A DNA stretch of 6,426 nucleotides from Clostridia bacterium (GTDB taxonomy: Bacteria > Bacillota > Clostridia > UBA1381). Numbering within the stretch: the stretch's first letter is position 1; each line of letters opens with the position of its first letter. The notes under the pieces were generated by a model. It worked only from the letters and a program-made list of their open reading frames with translations. It ran no database searches and was not told the origin of the DNA. A program made the translations under genes and the position numbers. Positions 5,275-6,426 of the stretch are shown here, piece after piece. The stretch covers positions 1 to 6,426 of the forward strand of contig RQCD01000217.1 of the NCBI GenBank assembly GCA_008668455.1. The letters are read 5' to 3'.

Positions 5275-6426
5275 TTAAATGTCCAAATTCGATACGTACT
5301 TTGCATTTGCTTCGATAAATTCACGTCTCGGCTCAACCTTATCTCCCATCAGAATCGTAAACACCTCATCTGCCGCAACTGCGTCCTCCATATCCACCTT
5401 TAAAAGCGTTCTTGTTTCCGGATTCATCGTCGTCTCCCAAAGCTCTGCCGGATCCATCTCACCAAGACCCTTATACCGCTGAACCTTGCAGCCGCTGCCC
5501 ATTTCCGCGATCAGCGCGTCGCGCTCATCCTCATCAAACGCATACTTTTCCACAACATTTTTGTTCTTTCCTTTATACACCTTAAATAACGGCGGCTGTG
5601 CCAAATAGACATGTCCATCCTCAATCAGCTGTCGCATATAACGGAAGAAGAAGGTCAGAAGCAGCGTCCGGATGTGCGCACCATCCACGTCGGCATCCGC
5701 CATAATAATAATCTTTCCGTATTTCAGCTTGGAAATGTCGAATTCTTCTCCGATTCCTGCACCCAGTGCGTAAATAATAGGCAGAAGCTTTTCATTGCTG
5801 TGTACCTTATCAATTCTTGCCTTTTCCACATTCAGCATTTTACCCCAAAGCGGCAGGATCGCCTGGAAACGGCGGTTTCTTCCCTGCTTTGCGCTGCCTC
5901 CTGCGGAATCTCCCTCGACAATATAAATCTCTGCATAATCTGCTCCCTCGTCGGTACAGCTTGCAAGCTTTTCCAGAACAGACGCATTATGCACAGAGGA
6001 GTTTTTCCGGGTTGCTTCTCTTGCCCGTCTGGCAGCCTCTCTTGCGCGCGATGCGGTGAGTGTTTTTTCCACAATCACCTTTGCCACTCTCGGATTTTCT
6101 TCTAAAAATGCCTCAAATTTATCGTTAATCGCGCTCTCCACCAGCGTTCTTGCCTCGGAATTTCCAAGCTTTGTCTTTGTCTGACCCTCAAACTGAGCTT
6201 CCTCCACCTTAATGCTGATTACTGCTGTCAAGCCCTCACGCGTGTCATCGCCGGAAAGGTTCGGATCTTTTTCCTTTAGCATGTTCGTTTTTCTGGCATA
6301 CTCGTTAATCACTCTGGTCATACCCGATTTAAAGCCGGTTTCATGTGTTCCGCCGTCCATAGTATGAATGTTATTGGCAAAGCTTAATAACAGCTCGTTA
6401 TAGGAATCGGTATACTGCATCGCAAT
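5275..6426 (-). CDS. gyrB: DNA gyrase subunit B, C-terminal 383 residues (5' end outside the window)
   Basis: GyrB is the ATPase and TOPRIM subunit of the A2B2 type IIA topoisomerase that introduces negative supercoils. The reading frame is open to the window edge (IAMQYTDSYNELLLSFANN...), so the ATG at 6420 is an internal methionine. The ATP-binding GHKL part and the start are missing. The transducer domain is visible, with GGTHETGF and QTKTKLGNSEAR carrying the conserved ATP-contacting lysine. The TOPRIM domain follows with YIVEGDSAGGSAKQGR (catalytic glutamate) and the metal-binding MADADVDGAHIRTLLLTFF. The GyrB C-terminal domain has QRYKGLGEMDPAELWETTM and MGDKVEPRREFIEANAKYVSNLDI. The NLDI end and alignment from memory with Bacillus GyrB favour GyrB over ParE. 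The position corresponding to E. coli K447 is tryptophan (PLWGK). eda follows it rather than gyrA. Confidence 0.96.
   Translation of the reverse strand: MAMQYTDSYNELLLSFANNIHTMDGGTHETGFKSGMTRVINEYARKTNMLKEKDPNLSGDDTREGLTAVISIKVEEAQFEGQTKTKLGNSEARTLVESAINDKFEAFLEENPRVAKVIVEKTLTASRAREAARRAREATRKNSSVHNASVLEKLASCTDEGADYAEIYIVEGDSAGGSAKQGRNRRFQAILPLWGKMLNVEKARIDKVHSNEKLLPIIYALGAGIGEEFDISKLKYGKIIIMADADVDGAHIRTLLLTFFFRYMRQLIEDGHVYLAQPPLFKVYKGKNKNVVEKYAFDEDERDALIAEMGSGCKVQRYKGLGEMDPAELWETTMNPETRTLLKVDMEDAVAADEVFTILMGDKVEPRREFIEANAKYVSNLDI

Noticed and set aside
5611..6105. 164-residue open frame on the + strand opposite gyrB
   Set aside because: It lies wholly antisense to conserved GyrB TOPRIM codons, has no clear ribosome binding site that I could see, and has no recognisable domain.
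79..6426. Very frequent TCCGGA/CCGGA hexamers across the genes
   Set aside because: These follow from preferred Gly GGA, Pro CCG and Ser TCC codons in all genes on both strands. They show no periodic spacing and no cluster suggesting an uptake or restriction-related signal.

Overview
The window looks like ordinary chromosome from a Gram-positive, Clostridia-like bacterium, plausibly a Lachnospiraceae or Oscillospiraceae relative. The basis is purine-rich AAGGA/GAGGA Shine-Dalgarno sites, a stand-alone RlmL/YpsC-type methyltransferase of Firmicutes size (377 aa, not the ~700 aa enterobacterial fusion), a KdgK with the sequence style I associate with Firmicutes, and a GyrB carrying the PLWGKMLNVEK variant. 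Genus cannot be read from this sequence alone.

Layout. Positions 1-78 hold a perfect TATAAT and the leader of rnr. On the + strand rnr (RNase R, 79-2319) overlaps by 14 bp a THUMP-domain rRNA methyltransferase (2306-3439). This is a two-gene RNA-processing unit that is probably translationally coupled. It meets a convergent - strand block at a perfect 44-bp palindrome (3432-3475) that contains both stop codons and should act as a shared bidirectional terminator. On the - strand, in transcription order, come the 3' part of gyrB (6426-5275, truncated by the window edge), a 144-bp intergenic region (5274-5131), eda (KDPG aldolase, 5130-4489) and kdgK (KDG kinase, 4487-3468).

How the genes work together. 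KdgK phosphorylates 2-keto-3-deoxygluconate to KDPG, and Eda splits KDPG into pyruvate and glyceraldehyde-3-phosphate. With one base between them they form the lower Entner-Doudoroff/hexuronate module. No upstream hexuronate enzyme, transporter or regulator is in the window. GyrB is an unrelated housekeeping gene upstream on the same strand, and no gyrA follows it.

The least explained part is the gyrB-eda intergenic region. It holds a 109-bp segment (5161-5269) bounded by long imperfect inverted repeats that can enclose three further hairpins, like a cloverleaf. It could be a mobile intergenic repeat, a structured leader/attenuator, or a terminator plus operator. No defence system, CRISPR array, transposase, tRNA or rRNA gene was seen. 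Apart from that element and the terminator palindrome, the window is conventional.
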